Part shown: piece by piece, positions 19,245-27,638 of the stretch
Numbering within the stretch: position 1 is the stretch's first letter
Layout of the letters: each line of letters begins with the position of its first letter
Assembly: GCF_003626575.1 (NCBI RefSeq)
Contig: NZ_RBDY01000005.1
Location: 244,702-308,701 of the forward strand
Source: Streptomyces radicis
Lineage (GTDB): Bacteria > Actinomycetota > Actinomycetes > Streptomycetales > Streptomycetaceae
DNA length: 64,000 bases
Direction of reading: 5' to 3'
Made by a program: the position numbers and the translations under genes
Notes under the pieces: model-generated
Seen by the model: the letters and a program-made list of their open reading frames with translations, nothing else
Told to the model about the DNA's origin: nothing
Databases searched by the model: none

Positions 19245-20060
19245 ATGGCCGAAGCCCGCGAGGAAGCCCCACCGGAGATCAACGTCAACGTCCCCAGCGT
19301 CGCGCGCATCTACGACTACGCCCTGGGTGGCAAGGACAACTACGCCGTGGACCGGGCGGCTTACGCGGAGTTGGAGAAGGCGGCGCCCAGTTCGCGGCCG
19401 CTGGCGATCAACAACCGCCGCTTCCTCCAGCGCGTGGTCAGGATCCTGGCCGAGGACTACGGCATCCGGCAGTTCATCGACCACGGCTCAGGGCTGCCCA
19501 CCCAGGACAACGTGCACCAGGTGTCGCAGCGGATCGACCCGTCGTCGCGCGTGGTCTACATCGACAACGACCCGATCGTGCTGGCCCACGGGCGCGCGCT
19601 GCTCCAGGAGAACGACAAGACGGCCGTGATCCAGGCCGACTTCAGGGACACCGACGCCATCTTCGCCCACCCCGATGTCCAGCGGCTGATCGACTTCGAC
19701 GAGCCGGTGGGCGCGTTGTTCGTCTCGGTGCTGCACTGCATCCCCGACTCCAGCGACCCCTGGGACGTCATCCGCCGGGTGGTCGACCAGCTGCCCTCGG
19801 GGAGCTTCCTGGTGATCAACCAGCTCGTGAGCGACGACGCGGAGACCCGCAAGCGGCTCACCGACTTCCTCGTGGAGAGCACGGGCGGCAACTGGGGCCG
19901 ACTGCGTGAACCGCACGAGGTCGAGCGGTACTTCGAAGGTCTTGAGATCCTGGACCCCGGCCTGGTGGAGATCAGCACCTGGCGCCCCGACTCGGAGCTG
20001 GGCCCCAAGCAGAAGACCGACGAGTGGATCGAGTTCGGCGGCGTGGCCCGCAAGCCGTAG
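19245..20060 (+). CDS. SAM-dependent methyltransferase, DUF574 family
   Basis: About 271 residues of the actinomycete DUF574/S-adenosyl methyltransferase family: RIYDYALGGKDNYAVDR near the N-terminus, FIDHGSGLPTQDNVHQV (SAM-binding loop), VVYIDNDPIVLAHG and ALFVSVLHCIPD. Such genes are abundant in Streptomyces and often sit close to Scr1/DUF397 genes, as here; the substrate is unknown. The ATG is preceded by GGGAGAG eight bases away; a GTG three codons earlier is also in frame. Confidence 0.88.
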   Translation: MAEAREEAPPEINVNVPSVARIYDYALGGKDNYAVDRAAYAELEKAAPSSRPLAINNRRFLQRVVRILAEDYGIRQFIDHGSGLPTQDNVHQVSQRIDPSSRVVYIDNDPIVLAHGRALLQENDKTAVIQADFRDTDAIFAHPDVQRLIDFDEPVGALFVSVLHCIPDSSDPWDVIRRVVDQLPSGSFLVINQLVSDDAETRKRLTDFLVESTGGNWGRLREPHEVERYFEGLEILDPGLVEISTWRPDSELGPKQKTDEWIEFGGVARKP

Positions 20061-20075
20061 CCCTTGCCGGGCGTT

Positions 20076-20118
20076 CCGGGCCCGCCCCCCGGATGTCGGC
20101 CGGGGGGGGCGGGCCCGG
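20076..20118. terminator. GC-rich hairpin after the DUF574 gene
   Basis: A long C-run arm starting CCGGGCCCGCC pairs with the mirrored G-run arm ending GGCGGGCCCGG. The G tract is two bases longer than the C tract, so the stem carries a small bulge. It lies between the convergent methyltransferase and Scr1-type genes and probably terminates both. Confidence 0.6.
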
Positions 20119-20217
20119 ACGATCTTCCTCGGGTCCACGCCTCCCCGGCCTGGGGCAGCGCCGTGCCCGACGGACGGACGGACGCGGACCGGTCCTCGGA
20201 AACCGCCCGGTCAGGGC

Positions 20218-21138
20218 CTAGTTGCGCTTCAGCTCGTCCCTGAGCCTGATGTGGTCGAGCAGCTCGGCCGTCTTGCCATGGGGCTCGGCCGTGGCGCACA
20301 GGCTGTCCATGACCGCGAGGTAGTCCTCGACGTCGTCCCGCTTGTCCAGGTAGAGCGCGCTGTTGAGCTGCTCCAGGTAGACGATGTCGGGCAGATCGGG
20401 CTCGAGGAAGCGCAGGATCGTGATCGGTCCGCCCGCGGCGGCCAGCCCACCGAGCCGGAATGGCGCTATCTGAACGGTGATGTTCGGCCGCTCGGACAGC
20501 TCGCGCAGGTGCTTGATCTGCTGGCGCATCGCCTCGTCGCCGCCGAGCGGGCGGCGCAGCGCGGCCTCGTCCACCACGGCCCACAGCTTGGGCGCCCCCG
20601 CCGCCATCAGGAAGCGCTGGCGCTCCATCCGCAGCTCGACACGGCGGTTGACCTCGCGGTCGGAGGCCCTGGGGTTGCCGAGGCGGATGCAGGCACGCGC
20701 GTAGTCCGCGGTCTGGAGCAGCCCAGGGATGAACTGCACCTCATAGGTGCGGATGACCGAGGCGGCCTCCTCGAGGCCGATCATCGTCTCGAACCACGGC
20801 GGCAGGACGTCGCTGTACCGCTGCCACCAGCCCGGCACGTTGGCCTGCCGGGCGAGCGTCAGGAACTGCTCGCGCTGGGACTCGTCCTCCACGCCGTACA
20901 GCGTGAGGAGGTCGGCGATGTCCCGCTCCTTGGCGCCCACCCGGCCCAACTCAAGCCTGCTGATCTTCGCGTGCGAACCGCGGATCGCGTCCCCTGCGGC
21001 CTCGCGCGTGATGCCGCACGCCTCGCGCAACCGCCGCAGGTGGGTGCCGAGCACGATCCGCAGAACGGTGGGCCCGCCCCGCGGGTGCGCGAGGATGTCG
21101 CGCACCGCCGAGGCGCGGCCTGCCTGAGCTGACGCCAT
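20218..21138 (-). CDS. Scr1-family helix-turn-helix regulator (XRE N-terminus, DUF5753 C-terminus)
   Basis: A 306-residue regulator. An XRE-type HTH (LGTHLRRLREACGITREAAG, AKISRLELGR) occupies ~residues 27-90. The C-terminal DUF5753 domain shows the family markers WWQRYSDVLPPWF, YEVQFIPGLLQT and LWAVVDEAALRRP. It sits directly upstream of a DUF397 gene and near an anti-sigma-type ATPase, the WhiJ/AbaA-like arrangement that Streptomyces carries in many copies and that influences development and antibiotic production. Start ATG preceded by AGGGGAC. Confidence 0.92.
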   Translation of the reverse strand: MASAQAGRASAVRDILAHPRGGPTVLRIVLGTHLRRLREACGITREAAGDAIRGSHAKISRLELGRVGAKERDIADLLTLYGVEDESQREQFLTLARQANVPGWWQRYSDVLPPWFETMIGLEEAASVIRTYEVQFIPGLLQTADYARACIRLGNPRASDREVNRRVELRMERQRFLMAAGAPKLWAVVDEAALRRPLGGDEAMRQQIKHLRELSERPNITVQIAPFRLGGLAAAGGPITILRFLEPDLPDIVYLEQLNSALYLDKRDDVEDYLAVMDSLCATAEPHGKTAELLDHIRLRDELKRN

Positions 21139-21228
21139 GTGTGTCCCCTGAGTGTTGAATTCGCGCCCAAGTGTTGCACTGTTCGGGCGAGGCGTACAGT
21201 CGCTCAGGCGCCACTCAGGGTGAGCCGG

Positions 21229-21471
21229 TCAGCCGACGTCGACCAGGTCGTCGAAGTCGCCGTCCTTCGCACCCTGGATGAACGCCGTCATCTCGGCGTG
21301 GGTGTAGATCAGCGCGGGGCCCTCGGGGTCACGGGAGTTGCGTACGGCCACGTCGCCACCGGGCAGGCCGGCCATCTCCACACAGTTCCCGTTGGGGTTG
21401 CTCCGCGCGCTCTTCCGCCAGGCCGCTCCCTCGATCAGGCCGGCCGGGACACCGTTGGCGATCTTCGGCAT
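21229..21471 (-). CDS. DUF397 small protein
   Basis: An 80-residue DUF397 protein (AAWRKSARSNPNGNCVEMA, VAVRNSRDPEGPALIYT). It normally works with an Scr1-type HTH partner, and the adjacent downstream gene on the same strand is such a partner, 90 bp away. The ATG is set by AGGAG five bases upstream; a GTG two codons earlier overlaps that ribosome site and is less likely. Confidence 0.92.
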   Translation of the reverse strand: MPKIANGVPAGLIEGAAWRKSARSNPNGNCVEMAGLPGGDVAVRNSRDPEGPALIYTHAEMTAFIQGAKDGDFDDLVDVG

Positions 21472-21556
21472 GTGCACTCCTATGTGGGGTCGCGCCGCCC
21501 GGGGGTGAGGTGTGGGTGTGGACGGCTACTGGACAAATCCTGCCCACGAACCGAGC

Positions 21557-21616
21557 GTTCTTGCACCTGTTCTTGCATCTGTTCTTACATTAGTTCTTTC
21601 AGGTGTACTTGCAGCG
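21557..21616. repeat. Five tandem 12-bp repeats in a divergent promoter region
   Basis: Five contiguous 12-bp units, consensus GTTCTTGCANCT: GTTCTTGCACCT, GTTCTTGCATCT, GTTCTTACATTA, GTTCTTTCAGGT, GTACTTGCAGCG. They lie between the DUF397 gene (leftward) and the ATPase gene (rightward), in an unusually A/T-rich stretch. The spacing is slightly more than one helical turn, so a protein could bind the units along one face. The neighbouring Scr1-type regulator is the obvious candidate, but this is inference. Confidence 0.85.
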
Positions 21617-21693
21617 ATACGCTCGGTCCACAAGGATGGACCCAACGGATCCGTCGCCGTCGAGGGTCACGTCACTACGTCGCGGAGGTCTTG

Positions 21694-22311
21694 ATGCCAG
21701 CTCTCCCGTTCGCCGCCATGGCACCGCTCCATGCCGGGCAGCTACCGGGAGGAAGGGCCGTCGACACGGCGGGGTTCGCGACGTTCCCGCTCCCCGACGC
21801 CCCCGAGACGCCGTCATCCGCCCGGCGCATGACGCGAACGACCCTGGCTGGCTGGGGACTTGACGCGCTGACCGACGACGCGACCGTGATCGTCTCGGAG
21901 TTAGTGACCAACGCCATGCGCTACGGCCTGCCCCGGCAGGGCGAGCGCGCGCCGCTGCCGCCCGCCACGCCGCGGCAGCCGATCCTGCTGACGTTCGTGC
22001 ACTGCGGCGGCTCGGTCCTGTGCGCGGTGTTCGACCCGGGCACCGAGGTCCCGCGCCTGAAGGAGCCCGACCACTTCGAGGAGTCGGGCCGCGGCCTGCA
22101 CGTGCTCGAGTCGCTCGCGGAGCGCTGGGGCTGGACGACGCCGGACCGGCACGGCAAGGCCGTCTGGGCGCTGCTCGTGCCCCCGGACGCGTCGGCGGAG
22201 TGGGAGCCGCTGACCAGGCTCCTGCTCCTGCTCGAACTCCTCAGCGGCCCCTCGTGGTTGAAGTCGCTCGGCGCCTCGGCCGCCGGCGAGGAGGCACCCG
22301 AGACGCGCTAG
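21694..22311 (+). CDS. Anti-sigma-factor-type ATP-binding protein (HATPase)
   Basis: About 205 residues of the RsbW/SpoIIAB-like HATPase family: TDDATVIVSELVTNAMRYG (N box), VFDPGTEVP, ESGRGLHVLESLAERWG (G box), AVWALLV. Such proteins bind or phosphorylate partner regulators; in Streptomyces they are the third member of WhiJ-like clusters. GGAGG lies five bases before the ATG. Codon 70, inside the N box (base 21901), is TTA, so full translation needs the bldA leucyl-tRNA. The C-terminal ~50 residues are Leu-rich. Confidence 0.85.
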   Translation: MPALPFAAMAPLHAGQLPGGRAVDTAGFATFPLPDAPETPSSARRMTRTTLAGWGLDALTDDATVIVSELVTNAMRYGLPRQGERAPLPPATPRQPILLTFVHCGGSVLCAVFDPGTEVPRLKEPDHFEESGRGLHVLESLAERWGWTTPDRHGKAVWALLVPPDASAEWEPLTRLLLLLELLSGPSWLKSLGASAAGEEAPETR

Positions 22312-22332
22312 GCGGCGTCCGGGCGCGCCGGG

Positions 22333-23088
22333 TCAGCGACCGGCGGCGCGCTTGAGGCAGTCGGTGATGCGCTGCACCACTTCCACCTGCCGATCGACCA
22401 GATAGAAGTGACCGCCCTCGAAGACGTGCAGGTCGAAGCCCGCCTCCGTGTGACCGGCCCAGCGCTCGGCCTCCGCCACGGTGGACTTGGGGTCGCGGTC
22501 GCCGATGAACGCCGAGATCGGGGCGTTGATCCTGGCCTCGGGATCGCCGCGGTAGGTCTCGATGGCGCGGTAGTCGTTGCGCACCGCGGGCAGGACCATC
22601 CGCAGCAGCTCCTCGTTGTCGAGCACGCCGCTCTCGGTGCCGTTCAGCCGCCGGATCTCGGCGATCAGCCCGTCGTCGTCCTCCCGGTGGAACGCCTCGT
22701 CGCGCCGCGTCGCGGGCGCGCGCCGCCCCGAGACGACGAGCGCGGACAACGGCGGCGCCCCCGGCGTGCGCTCCAGCACGCGCGCCGTCTCGAACGCCAG
22801 TACGGCCCCCATGCTGTGCCCGAAGAACGCCCAGGGCTCGCGCTGCCAGGGCCCGAGCGCCTCGGCGACGCGCTCGGCGAGCGGCAGGATCTCCGTCGCG
22901 AACGGCTCGCCCCTGCGGTCCTGGCGCCCCGGGTACTGCACGGTCAGCACCTCGACATCGGGGTGCAGGGCGGCCGAGAGCGGGTGGTAGAAGCTGGCCG
23001 ACCCTCCCGCGTGGGGAAAGCACACCAGGCGCGTGCGCCCCGCGTGCGCCGGGTGGAACCGCCTGATCCAGGCGTCGCCTCCGGACAT
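22333..23088 (-). CDS. Type II thioesterase
   Basis: A 251-residue alpha/beta-hydrolase thioesterase. Motifs: RLVCFPHAGGSASFYHPLS at the N-terminus, VQYPGRQDRRGEP, the nucleophile elbow GHSMGAVLAFE, and the catalytic histidine in GGHFYLVDR. These enzymes remove wrong or stalled acyl groups from PKS/NRPS carrier proteins. The PKS gene 16 kb away is a possible partner, though it is separated by unrelated genes. The ATG is chosen for GGAGG eight bases upstream and because homology begins at RRFHPAHAG. Confidence 0.88.
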   Translation of the reverse strand: MSGGDAWIRRFHPAHAGRTRLVCFPHAGGSASFYHPLSAALHPDVEVLTVQYPGRQDRRGEPFATEILPLAERVAEALGPWQREPWAFFGHSMGAVLAFETARVLERTPGAPPLSALVVSGRRAPATRRDEAFHREDDDGLIAEIRRLNGTESGVLDNEELLRMVLPAVRNDYRAIETYRGDPEARINAPISAFIGDRDPKSTVAEAERWAGHTEAGFDLHVFEGGHFYLVDRQVEVVQRITDCLKRAAGR

Positions 23089-23236
23089 GGCCCAAGCCTC
23101 CTCAAGCTCGCCGACTCCGAGTCCCCACACGGCCCTTGGCCCGGCCCACCGCGCCGAAACGCGGGTGAGAGCACCCCCCTGAGCTTGATATGGTTTCCCC
23201 GTCGCCGCAACGGTCAACCCGTAGCGCACACACCCC

Positions 23237-23321
23237 GTCCGGGTGGCGGAATGGCAGACGCGCTAGCTTGAGGTGCTAGTGCCCGATTAAGGGCGTGGGG
23301 GTTCAAGTCCCCCCTCGGACA
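23237..23321 (+). tRNA. tRNA-Leu (anticodon GAG)
   Basis: Cloverleaf assembled by eye: acceptor GTCCGGG with CTCGGAC, D-loop GGCGGAATGGCAGACGC, anticodon stem GCTAG/CTAGC around loop TTGAGGT (anticodon GAG, reads CUC), a long class II variable arm (TGCCCGATTAAGGGCG), T-arm with GGTTCAAGTCC. CCA is not encoded. A rho-independent terminator follows 20 bp later. Confidence 0.97.
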
Positions 23322-23341
23322 CAACCAGTATGCCCACGCGT

Positions 23342-23378
23342 GGTGTTGGCCGGGATTCGGCCAACACCTCTTGTTTTT
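23342..23378 (+). terminator. Rho-independent terminator of tRNA-Leu
   Basis: Ten-bp perfect stem GGTGTTGGCC / GGCCAACACC around loop GGGATTC, followed by TCTTGTTTTT. One of the few hairpins in the window with a clear T-tract. Confidence 0.93.
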
Positions 23379-24499
23379 CACGCACCCCGGCCTTGTCCGG
23401 CGAAGGGCGTCGACGAGGTCGCGGCGGGCTCGTCGAGGGCCACCGGGCGGATGCCGCCGGGGTCGTGGACCGGGACCCGCAGCAGGGATCCGGTCTCGTG
23501 GCGGGCCACCAGCAGGAAGCCGGACGGATGCCACGCGATGCCGTTGGGACCGACTCCGTCGCGGCCCAACTGCTCGGGCGCGCGCAGCGGGAGAGACGCC
23601 CGCCCGGCGGTGTCCCCCCGGTTGACATCCGGGGGGAGCCGCTCTGTTGCGGAAAGCCCGCCCCGCAGGGGTGCGATGACCCGATAATCGGGGGGTAGCC
23701 GCCTCAGCTCGGGTTCTGCTGGTCCGAACAGGATGGTGGTGACGAAGGTGCCCAAGCCGGCGCGGTGAGCAGGTGCAGCGCCCTTTGGCGAATGAGTGAA
23801 ATCTGTGCCCCCCCCCCCGGCGAAATTCGACTTCTGTCCGGAGATCTGCCCCGGGTGCTTGCGGTAGCGCAGCGTCGGAGCCGCTATGAGGACACCCGCG
23901 GCCCGCGCGGAGGCGGCCATCAGCGTGCCGGTGTCCTCCATGCCGCGCATCGCCGACCAGCCGCCCAGGGAGACCAACAGGTCGCGCCGCCACATCACCC
24001 CCGCCGGATGGATGGGCAGCCGATAGCCCCCCGGCGCGGTGGACCAGTGCTCCAGCAGCACACCACGGGCCAACCGCCCGCTCGACAGCGGCAGTTGAGC
24101 GCTCCGCAGCTCCCCAGACGGCAGCAGGTCACGCGCCTGCCCCGCGGCGAACCCCGCAAGCCGGTACCCGTCGAGAGCCAGGGAGAGATCGGCCAGGGCC
24201 GAGGGTTCGAGCTCGTCGTCGGCGTCGAGGTTCTGGATGAGAGGCGCGGTGGAACGTCCCAGGGCGACGTTCCTTGAGACGGCGGGGCCCTCGGTGGTGC
24301 TGTGGACCCCGACACTCACCCGGGGGTCGCCCGCCGCGCCGCACGCGCGCAGCGCGGCCTGGAGCGGGCGGGCGTCGGCACCGTCGATCTGGATCAGCCA
24401 CCGCCAGTCGCGGTGCGTCTGGGCGCGCAGGGATGACCAGGCCGCCGTGAGGTACCTGGCGTTCGGGGCATGAGCGGCGGTGACGACATCCACGCGCAT
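23378..24499 (-). CDS. Family 2 glycosyltransferase with a foreign C-terminus (probably degraded)
   Basis: About 373 residues. The first ~230 are a GT-A glycosyltransferase: MRVDVVTAAHAPNARYL, TEGPAVSRNVALGR, the DxD-like QNLDADDELEP, HPAGVMWRRDLL, GMEDTGTLMAASA, LRYRKHPGQISGQ. At NFAGGGGTDF the coding strand has 11 consecutive Gs. Beyond it the GT similarity stops, and the last ~60 residues (GPNGIAWHPSGFLLVARHE, GSLLRVPVHDPG) look like a fragment of an SMP-30/NHL-type beta-propeller. The gene ends against the tRNA-Leu terminator. I infer that the original 3' end was replaced or frameshifted; activity is doubtful. Confidence 0.65.
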   Translation of the reverse strand: MRVDVVTAAHAPNARYLTAAWSSLRAQTHRDWRWLIQIDGADARPLQAALRACGAAGDPRVSVGVHSTTEGPAVSRNVALGRSTAPLIQNLDADDELEPSALADLSLALDGYRLAGFAAGQARDLLPSGELRSAQLPLSSGRLARGVLLEHWSTAPGGYRLPIHPAGVMWRRDLLVSLGGWSAMRGMEDTGTLMAASARAAGVLIAAPTLRYRKHPGQISGQKSNFAGGGGTDFTHSPKGAAPAHRAGLGTFVTTILFGPAEPELRRLPPDYRVIAPLRGGLSATERLPPDVNRGDTAGRASLPLRAPEQLGRDGVGPNGIAWHPSGFLLVARHETGSLLRVPVHDPGGIRPVALDEPAATSSTPFAGQGRGA

Positions 24500-24560
24500 G
24501 ACGGCGGATTTTACGCGGGTCCGGCCTCGCAGCGCAGCGATACGTGGTAAGTACGGTGCC

Positions 24561-25811
24561 ATGGAGGGTAATTCGATCACCGCGCGCCTCAGCCAGGTCG
24601 CCACCGAGGACTCCCGCGAGCTGGACCGCGTGTGCGAGGAGGTGGCACGTTCGCTGGTCGAGGCCGGGACCGAGCCACCGTTCCGCATCGGCTCGGCGAA
24701 CTTCACCGGAGACCCCTTCCTCATCTGCGCCGACCGCTACTGGCGGCTGCGCTTCCTTGCCAGGCCCTCGGTGCGCACCGCCGCGGAGTGCGCCGGCTGG
24801 CTCCATCAGCACCTCCAGGACGCCGCGGACGGCACAGGGCAGGCCCATCGCGCCGAGGTCGAGCAGAAGTGGGCGCTGGGTTACGCCTTCATCACCCGGG
24901 ACAGCGAGGAATCCGCGACCGAGATCACCGACGCCTGCGCGGAGATCGTCGGCTCGGCCGACATCGCGTTCTTCGCCGCCCTCTACCACGCGGGGAAGCT
25001 CCGCGCGAACTTCCGCTTCGACGAGCTGCACTCCTTCATCGAGTCCTCGATGCTCGCCCTGGCCGCAGGTCCCCACCGCGGCGGACCGGTCTTCACCGCG
25101 CTGCGCGCGTTCGCGGCCTTCGGCAGCCGCCGCCTCACCACCGAGCACGCCGCCGACCTCCTCGACCACACCTGGTACTCCCCCCGACGCACCGTGCACA
25201 CGGTCGACCTGTGCCTCAACGCCCTCTCCGCCGCCGTACCGTTCGACGGCCAGGGCGAGCTGCTGCGCGACCGCGCCCGCGAGGCGGCCGCGCAGTGGCC
25301 CGAGAACCACCTCTTCGTCTTCCGGCTCGCCACCGGCCTCCACCTCAACAAGGAGCACGACGACGCGCTCGAGGCCATCGACCTCGCCCTCGCGCTGCTC
25401 CCGGCCATCGGCAGCCGCGGCAGCCACGCCCAACTCCAGGAGCAGTACCTCGCCAAGCGCGAGCTCATCCTCGAGGGTCGGCAACGCGGCGCCGAGACAG
25501 CCGCCCACCGGCGGCAGTGGGACCGGCAGAACGACGCCTACCGCCAGGTCGAAACCCGGCTCAACTCCGCCACCAACCACCTCATCACCATGATCACGGT
25601 CTTTGTCACCGCGATCGCCTTCATCATCAGCAGCATCCAGCTCACCTACGGCGGCGACCTGCCCCTCGGCGACCGCATGCGCCTCATCCTCGCCCAGGGC
25701 ACCGTCATGCTCGGCTTCTCCGGCCTCCTCGTCCTCGGCACCCACCTCCTCCTCCGCTATCGCCAACACCCACACGCCCACCCCAACCCCCCTGATGACT
25801 CCGGGAGCTGA
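24561..25811 (+). CDS. TPR-like protein with two C-terminal membrane segments, unknown function
   Basis: About 416 residues, divergent from the glycosyltransferase. Residues ~1-330 are mostly helical with TPR-like periodicity (AIDLALALLPAIG, QLQEQYLAKRELILEG) and no catalytic motif I recognise. Residues ~345-370 (LITMITVFVTAIAFIISSIQ) and ~385-405 (GTVMLGFSGLLVLGTHLLL) are two membrane spans with a short loop, placing the helical part on one side of the membrane. ATG 24561 is the first start after the divergent promoter. A membrane-anchored sensor or effector is possible; nothing proves it. Confidence 0.75.
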   Translation: MEGNSITARLSQVATEDSRELDRVCEEVARSLVEAGTEPPFRIGSANFTGDPFLICADRYWRLRFLARPSVRTAAECAGWLHQHLQDAADGTGQAHRAEVEQKWALGYAFITRDSEESATEITDACAEIVGSADIAFFAALYHAGKLRANFRFDELHSFIESSMLALAAGPHRGGPVFTALRAFAAFGSRRLTTEHAADLLDHTWYSPRRTVHTVDLCLNALSAAVPFDGQGELLRDRAREAAAQWPENHLFVFRLATGLHLNKEHDDALEAIDLALALLPAIGSRGSHAQLQEQYLAKRELILEGRQRGAETAAHRRQWDRQNDAYRQVETRLNSATNHLITMITVFVTAIAFIISSIQLTYGGDLPLGDRMRLILAQGTVMLGFSGLLVLGTHLLLRYRQHPHAHPNPPDDSGS

Positions 25812-25859
25812 CAGAACGCCCTCGGCCCGTCGGTCGTGCCGGACCGGCGTGCGGGAACG

Positions 25860-27638
25860 TCAGGCGAGCTCGAACGGGCCGATGTCGATGGCCGCGCCCC
25901 TGACGCGTGACGCGCCGTCGACGTCCTGGACGAAGCCGGGGCTGTGGGGGGCGCTGCCCTCGTCGACGACGTCGGCCCCTTGGGCCACGGCGCGGAACCG
26001 GGTGAAGTCGTCGGGGTTGATCGCCCGCACCGGCGCGTCGGGATTGCCCTCGAACTCGCGCCAGTCGTCGGCCACCGAGGGATCGAGCAGCTCGATGTTG
26101 TCCGTGTCGTCGGTCAGCGCGTCCCTGCTGCCGTCGGCGTAGGTGGAACCCCCGGCGCTCACCAGGATGTTGTTGCGCAGCCTGACGTCCGTCGTGTCCA
26201 GGTCGTCCACCGTGCCGTGGAACGTCAGGACATGGCCGTCGACCCCGCCGAGCAGGATGTTGTTCTCGATGACGGCGCCGGGGACGCTGCCCAGCTCGAT
26301 GTTCTGGCTGCCGAACGACTCACACACGTTGCCGCGGTAGGTGAAGTCGCGGATGTCGGCGGTCGGGCGGTGCCCGTTCTGCATGATCAGGCACTGGCCC
26401 GAGACGCGTACGCAGTAGTTGTTCTCCACGGTGACATTGTGTGATTCAACGGTTCTCCCGCTGTTCTGGTACGTCTGGACGCAGTCGGCGTGCGGCTCGC
26501 CCTCGCCCTTGTTGGCGTTGAGGTCGTGCACGTAGTTGTTGCGGATGGTGTGGCCGCTGCCCCAGACGCGCATGCCGTCGACGTCGTCGTTCCCGTCGTC
26601 GGACCACAGGTCGTAGATGTTGTTCCACTCGACCGTGATGTCGGAGCCGCCCCAGAGGTAGACGCCGAAATTGTTGGTCCCGGTCACGGTGTTGCGGGAG
26701 ATCAGCACGTCGCTCGCGCAGTCGTCGTAGTCGCACGCGATGGCGTAGTGGATCCGCTTGCCCGTCACCAGGTTGCCGGTGATCGTGTGCCCGCTGCCGG
26801 AGAACTTGATCCCCGTCGACGGGTCGTCCAGCGCGTCACCGACCACCGTGAAGCCGTCGACGGTCGCGTCGCTGCCGCTGACGACGATGTTCCGCACCGT
26901 GACGGGGCCGTTGGCCCGAACGGTGATCGGCTTGTCGACGACCAGCGTCGTGTCGGAGTGGTCGCCCGGCCTGACGCAGACGATGTCGCCGTCCGAGGCG
27001 TCGTCGACGGCCGCCTGCGGGTCGGAGTCGGCGCGGACCGTGCAGTCGTCGGTCCTCGGGTTGCCATTGCCGTCGGTGCCGTACGGGAGTTCGTCGTCAC
27101 CACCACCGCCGCCACCGTCGTCACCACCGCCGTCGTCACCGTCGTCGTCGCCCCAGATCTCGATCTCGGTGAGGCTGTTCCAGTCGCCTTCGCCGTCTCC
27201 TTCGTAGCCGTGGCCGAGGTAGCGGATCCTCGACGTTTCCACCGGCTCGTCGAAGGTGAAGGTCTCGAGGGCTGTGGTGGTACCGCTGGTGCGGCCCTCG
27301 TGGATGGTGACCCAGCGCGAGCCGTCCCAGTGTTGGAGTTCGAAGAGGTTGCGGCGGGTGGTGCCTCGGTGGACGGCGAGTTTGACATGGGTGACGGTGT
27401 GGGTGGTGCCGAGGTCCAACCGGAGCCAGGCGTTGTCGCCTTCGCCGGACCAGCGGGTGGTGAGGTCGCCGTCGACGGCGTCGGCGGGAACGTTGTCGTC
27501 GCTGGTGCTGGCGGTGACGGCTTCGGGGCCCGGGGTGAGTTCCGCTTCGGCGGCCCATGCGGTCGTCGGCGCGATGAGTGTCGCGGTGAGGGCGGCGAGG
27601 GCGGTGAGGGCCAGGGGCAGTGAACGGGCGGGTCTCAC
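25860..27638 (-). CDS. Secreted F5/8-type-C plus right-handed beta-helix protein (pectate-lyase-like)
   Basis: About 592 residues. Signal peptide (~1-30, ending near AWAAE), then a discoidin/F5-8C carbohydrate-binding domain (~35-165: DGDLTTRWSGEGDNAWLRLD, TSRIRYLGHGY), an Asp/Gly-rich linker, and a parallel beta-helix (~190-592) with the repeated short strands of polysaccharide lyases or NosD-like proteins (GHTITGNLVTGK, ITVEWNNIYDLW, HTIRNNYVHDL, VTVENNYCVR). The start is a GTG with AGGAGG eight bases upstream. A role in binding and cleaving plant or microbial polysaccharide outside the cell is inferred; the substrate cannot be read from sequence. Confidence 0.82.
   Translation of the reverse strand: MRPARSLPLALTALAALTATLIAPTTAWAAEAELTPGPEAVTASTSDDNVPADAVDGDLTTRWSGEGDNAWLRLDLGTTHTVTHVKLAVHRGTTRRNLFELQHWDGSRWVTIHEGRTSGTTTALETFTFDEPVETSRIRYLGHGYEGDGEGDWNSLTEIEIWGDDDGDDGGGDDGGGGGGDDELPYGTDGNGNPRTDDCTVRADSDPQAAVDDASDGDIVCVRPGDHSDTTLVVDKPITVRANGPVTVRNIVVSGSDATVDGFTVVGDALDDPSTGIKFSGSGHTITGNLVTGKRIHYAIACDYDDCASDVLISRNTVTGTNNFGVYLWGGSDITVEWNNIYDLWSDDGNDDVDGMRVWGSGHTIRNNYVHDLNANKGEGEPHADCVQTYQNSGRTVESHNVTVENNYCVRVSGQCLIMQNGHRPTADIRDFTYRGNVCESFGSQNIELGSVPGAVIENNILLGGVDGHVLTFHGTVDDLDTTDVRLRNNILVSAGGSTYADGSRDALTDDTDNIELLDPSVADDWREFEGNPDAPVRAINPDDFTRFRAVAQGADVVDEGSAPHSPGFVQDVDGASRVRGAAIDIGPFELA

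Noticed and set aside
23808..23818. Assembly error in the 11-C run as the sole explanation of the glycosyltransferase fusion
   Set aside because: A length error is possible, but the propeller-like C-terminal fragment would remain unexplained in any frame of a normal GT2 gene. Left as an open point in the findings.
23214..23993. Open frame passing through the tRNA-Leu gene
   Set aside because: It reads antisense through a tRNA and its terminator, a common artefact next to tRNA-Leu genes.
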